A stretch of 7,708 nt of DNA from Candidatus Thorarchaeota archaeon (GTDB taxonomy: Archaea > Asgardarchaeota > Thorarchaeia > Thorarchaeales > Thorarchaeaceae). The DNA is taken from the NCBI GenBank assembly GCA_030642465.1, contig DAOWNS010000076.1:1-7708 (forward strand). Reading direction: 5' to 3'. The notes below the pieces were generated by a model that saw only the letters and a program-made list of their open reading frames with translations, searched no databases and had not been told where the DNA came from. Below are positions 5,883 to 7,708 of the stretch, in pieces. The translations under genes and the position numbers were made by a program. How positions within the stretch are numbered: the stretch's first letter is position 1; the number at the start of each line of letters is the position of its first letter.

Positions 5883-6956
5883 TTAGATCCAAGTGATCCG
5901 ATCATCTGTGATTAGCTCTTCGATGCCCTCTGGAATTTTAGAAGATCGACGAAGACGTTTCTTTGCCGTCAACTCGGTGGTTTCCGCAACAGTCACGTCC
6001 TCCAGTAACTTGCAGGAGAAGAGCGGTGTCAAATCGATAGTATTGAAGTCATTCTGCTCCTCTTTGTGCTCGCTGTATAGATATAGCTCTTCAAGTTTGC
6101 CACATTTTGCCAGAGGGCCAAGGTTGATAGTGTTTAGGCGATTCCTTGCCAAATCAAGACTGAACAGATATTTGCTTGAACTCAGTGGTTCTAGGTCTAT
6201 AGTTTCCAGCTGGTTCAATGCGAGTCCGAGTCTTCTCAGCTGAGGACAAGCTCCCAATGGCTGTAAGTCGATGTACTCTAGCTGATTTCCTCCGAGTCGA
6301 AGCATCCGTAGATCTGGGCATTTTGCCAGGGGGCTGAGGTCTATTGATGTCAGTTGAGCATGATGCAAGTAGAGGAATTTGAGCTGTTTGCACTTAGCAA
6401 GCGGTGTTATGCTAAGGCCATCTAGTGCGTTGTACATGAGGTTCAGCTGCAAAAGCGCGGTGCACTTGGCAATTGGCGCCAGGTCGACTTTCGTTAGCGA
6501 GTTATTCTCCAACTCAAGTGACCCTAGATTCTGGCATTTCGCCAGTGGTGTGAGGTTAATCGTTTCAATCTGATTGTTGAATAGTCTCAATCGCTGGAGT
6601 TTGCGGCACTTGGCCAGTGGTTTCAATGAAATCTCTTGAAGCTCGTTCGTTCCCAGATTCAGTTCCAATAACTCAGGACATCCTTCAAGAGGTTTCAAAT
6701 CAATTTGCGCTAACTGGTTCTTGAAGATGTTCAGGATTTTGAGATTGGTACACTTGCCAATAGGCGTGAGATCCAATCTCTCGAGCTTGTTGGACCCCAA
6801 ATTCAAGGTTTCAATGACAGTATTGCCTATGAGTGGCGTCAAATCGATTGTTTTGATGCCATTTCGACTCAGGTCGAAGTTTGTCTCCTCCTTGTCGAAG
6901 CGTGATTCCTTCTTCCTGCTATCTTTGGCTTCGTATTCAAACACTATCTCTGTCAA
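5883..6956 (-). CDS. Leucine-rich-repeat protein with Cys-bearing 24-residue repeats
   Basis: A 357-residue soluble protein with no signal peptide or membrane segment. After a charged N-terminus (1-26), twelve tandem LRRs run from residue 27 to 320. Repeats 1-11 are exactly 24 residues each; repeat 12 is 30 because of a 6-residue EHKEEQ-like insertion. The unit reads LxLxxNxL then IDLxPLAKC. The Cys at repeat position 19 is present in ten repeats and absent from repeats 1 (Asn) and 10 (Ser). A basic stretch KKRLRR and an acidic tail end it. LRR solenoids bind proteins; the partner is unknown and no catalytic domain is attached. IDLxPL-style LRR proteins are familiar from Asgard archaea, which is a recollection, not a search result. 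The start is TTG 6956, supported by AGGAGAT (6963-6969) at 6 nt. PDO follows 73 bp downstream on the same strand. Confidence 0.9.
   Translation of the reverse strand: MTEIVFEYEAKDSRKKESRFDKEETNFDLSRNGIKTIDLTPLIGNTVIETLNLGSNKLERLDLTPIGKCTNLKILNIFKNQLAQIDLKPLEGCPELLELNLGTNELQEISLKPLAKCRKLQRLRLFNNQIETINLTPLAKCQNLGSLELENNSLTKVDLAPIAKCTALLQLNLMYNALDGLSITPLAKCKQLKFLYLHHAQLTSIDLSPLAKCPDLRMLRLGGNQLEYIDLQPLGACPQLRRLGLALNQLETIDLEPLSSSKYLFSLDLARNRLNTINLGPLAKCGKLEELYLYSEHKEEQNDFNTIDLTPLFSCKLLEDVTVAETTELTAKKRLRRSSKIPEGIEELITDDRITWI
5997..6878 (-). repeat. Tandem 72-bp-period coding repeat (12 LRR units)
   Basis: The LRR solenoid is visible in DNA as a 72-bp period, seen most easily as recurring ttgccag/ttggcaa-like blocks encoding LAKC on the minus strand. 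Copies differ at many bases, so expansion is old and the array is under protein-level constraint and is not a recent minisatellite. The last unit is longer by 18 bp. Confidence 0.88.
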
Positions 6957-6962
6957 GACCCA

Positions 6963-6969
6963 ATCTCCT
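6963..6969 (-). promoter_or_regulatory. Shine-Dalgarno site supporting the TTG start of the LRR gene
   Basis: AGGAGAT on the minus strand, 6 nt from TTG 6956. No ATG lies near the N-terminus in this frame, so this site decides the unusual start. Confidence 0.7.
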
Positions 6970-7045
6970 GGATATTACGTTGTGAATTGCGGGTTATTCA
7001 ATGTGTCTGAAGGTGAATATCAACTTCGCACAACCTATTCGGTAG

Positions 7046-7060
7046 CACAATGTACTTGTG
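7046..7060. repeat. Palindrome CACAA-N5-TTGTG
   Basis: Two 5-bp arms in perfect inverse complement around TGTAC, between the LRR and DsrE-like promoters. It has the form of an operator for a dimeric regulator, but arms this short may be chance. Confidence 0.22.
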
Positions 7061-7160
7061 AAAAATGTTTACAAAGGCGTCGGTCACCAACTCATCGGGC
7101 ATGACAAACTGACAGCCGGTGTATCGCCCTTATCTGCGATTGCACTGTCGTACTGTTACA

Positions 7161-7168
7161 CTTTTTAA
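7161..7168 (+). promoter_or_regulatory. TATA-like box for the DsrE/DsrF operon
   Basis: CTTTTTAA followed by CCA, centred about 46 nt upstream of TTG 7211. Archaeal spacing puts the transcript start near 7190, just before the AGGAG SD (7196-7200). The TTTTTAACCA core is identical to the box upstream of the left-edge flavoprotein gene. Confidence 0.45.
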
Positions 7169-7210
7169 CCACTCAGGAATTGGATGGCTAGCTCTAGGAG
7201 TTGATTTGGA

Positions 7211-7576
7211 TTGGACAAGAAGACTCTCGGCATGCTTTTACTCACGGGCCCGTACACATACCAGAATAGTGAAACCTTCTACGAGATTGCTAAGACCGCT
7301 CTCGAGAAGGGTCACGAAGTGAAAGTCTTTCTATTTGTGGACGGAGTGAACAATGCAAAGCTCAACCAGGAACCTGATCCTGAACGCCCAATGAATGAAA
7401 GATTCCAAGAGCTAGCTGACGCTGGGGCTGTTTTCCAGGCATGTGGCCTTTGCACAACTGCCAGAGGATTTGACCAGGAAGGTTCTGACTACACTCCGGG
7501 GGTCGAGGTCACAGGTCTCACCGAGCTTGCAGAGATTGTAGGTGAGTGTGATAGGTTTCTGACGTTTGTACCATAG
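7211..7576 (+). CDS. DsrE/TusD-like sulfur-transfer protein
   Basis: A 121-residue single-domain alpha/beta protein of the DsrE/F family, the usual size for TusD. It opens with GMLLLTGPYTYQNSETFYE, the nucleotide-like loop typical of the family, then KVFLFVDGV, and carries the conserved Cys loop C78-G-L-C81 before TTARG; C113 is a third Cys. In the family the Cys in this loop carries a persulfide, in TusBCD for 2-thiolation of tRNA wobble uridine and in DsrEFH for sulfur oxidation or reduction. Which role applies here cannot be told. The start is TTG 7211, forced by an in-frame stop at 7202-7204, with AGGAG (7196-7200) 10 nt upstream; the next ATG (codon 8) would cut into the first strand. 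A DsrF-like gene follows with an 11-nt gap. Confidence 0.88.
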   Translation: MDKKTLGMLLLTGPYTYQNSETFYEIAKTALEKGHEVKVFLFVDGVNNAKLNQEPDPERPMNERFQELADAGAVFQACGLCTTARGFDQEGSDYTPGVEVTGLTELAEIVGECDRFLTFVP

Positions 7577-7587
7577 GAGGAATCGCA

Positions 7588-7708
7588 ATGGAATTCACTG
7601 AACGATCTGTACTGCTCTTGATAAGATCCAAACCTTTTGGTGCCATCTATAACTTTGAAGGCTGGCGGGCAAGTGTTGGTATGTTTGGCATGGATCACGA
7701 ACCGATGA
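7588..7708 (+). CDS. DsrF/TusC-like sulfur-transfer protein, N-terminal part (runs off right edge)
   Basis: The first 40 codons are visible. A hydrophobic strand SVLLLIRSKPFGA is followed by FEGWRASVGMFG, matching the start of TusC/DsrF proteins, which have a K/R-x-P-(Y/F)-G loop and an EGxRxxxG helix. The ATG at 7588 has a strong AGGAGG (7575-7580) 7 nt upstream that overlaps the stop of the DsrE-like gene, so the two are surely co-translated. In TusBCD and DsrEFH, DsrE and DsrF homologues assemble into one complex; a TusB/DsrH-like gene may come next, outside the window. Too little is visible to fix the subfamily. Confidence 0.78.
   Translation, partial: MEFTERSVLLLIRSKPFGAIYNFEGWRASVGMFGMDHEPM

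Larger units (their letters stand above)
6957..7210. other. Divergent intergenic region between LRR gene and DsrE-like operon
   Basis: The 254-bp gap drives transcription in both directions. Toward the right it has a TATA-like CTTTTTAA (7161-7168) and AGGAG (7196-7200). Toward the left the LRR gene has AGGAGAT (6963-6969) and only a weak AT-rich candidate, TTGAATAACCC (6991-7001 on the minus strand). A 15-bp imperfect palindrome is at 7046-7060. Open frames across it in either direction lack SD sites and protein-like composition. Confidence 0.5.

Noticed and set aside
5810..5905. 32-residue N-terminal extension of PDO overlapping the LRR gene
   Set aside because: The predicted residues do not look like PDO, the SD and TATA-like box lie downstream of that start, and the protein from 5809 has the normal PDO length.
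5997..6878. Regular repeats that might suggest a CRISPR array or minisatellite
   Set aside because: The 72-bp period encodes 24-residue LRR units in one open frame, with no identical repeats separated by unique spacers.
6721..7104. Plus-strand frame running from inside the LRR gene into the intergenic gap
   Set aside because: Most of it mirrors the LRR repeats in antisense; the rest has no family resemblance or ribosome site.
7119..7322. Plus-strand frame overlapping the DsrE-like start
   Set aside because: It runs out of frame into the DsrE-like gene, is rich in Arg and Ser in a way typical of shadow frames, and lacks an SD.

Overview
The window looks archaeal and most resembles an Asgard-type genome, possibly Thorarchaeota-like; the phylum is inferred from gene style and was not tested. 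The clues are a multi-PAS histidine kinase with the archaeal-style H-box RHDLGND, a two-domain protein disulfide oxidoreductase (PDO) of the archaeal/thermophile kind, TATA-like boxes about 35-45 nt upstream of several starts combined with clear Shine-Dalgarno (SD) sites, frequent TTG/GTG starts, and a leucine-rich-repeat (LRR) protein with a regular IDLxPLAKC repeat.

Layout. Three genes at the left run on the minus strand. In transcription order they are a large cytosolic five-PAS histidine kinase (3573-1012), a small ferritin-like four-helix protein (936-460), and the N-terminus of a thioredoxin-reductase-like flavoprotein that leaves the window at base 1 (344-1). Diverging from the kinase across a 281-bp control region is a plus-strand pair: an 80-residue monothiol glutaredoxin-like protein (3855-4097) and thioredoxin reductase (4102-5040), only 4 nt apart. 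Convergent to these, on the minus strand, are the LRR protein (6956-5885 region) followed by PDO (5809-5168). At the right edge a plus-strand operon begins with a DsrE/TusD-like sulfur-carrier protein (7211-7576) and the first 40 codons of a DsrF/TusC-like partner (7588 to the edge).

How the genes may work together. Nearly every enzyme here handles thiols, disulfides, sulfane sulfur or redox-active metal. Thioredoxin reductase would pass electrons from a pyridine nucleotide to the small glutaredoxin and probably to PDO; archaeal PDO/TrxR pairs are known. The DsrE/F pair would carry persulfide sulfur, for example for tRNA thiolation. The ferritin-like protein may handle iron or peroxide, and the PAS kinase is a candidate redox or ligand sensor. 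The LRR protein is the odd member: it has twelve 24-residue repeats with a Cys at the same repeat position in ten of them, and it sits immediately upstream of PDO. No mobile element, CRISPR array, tRNA or rRNA was seen.
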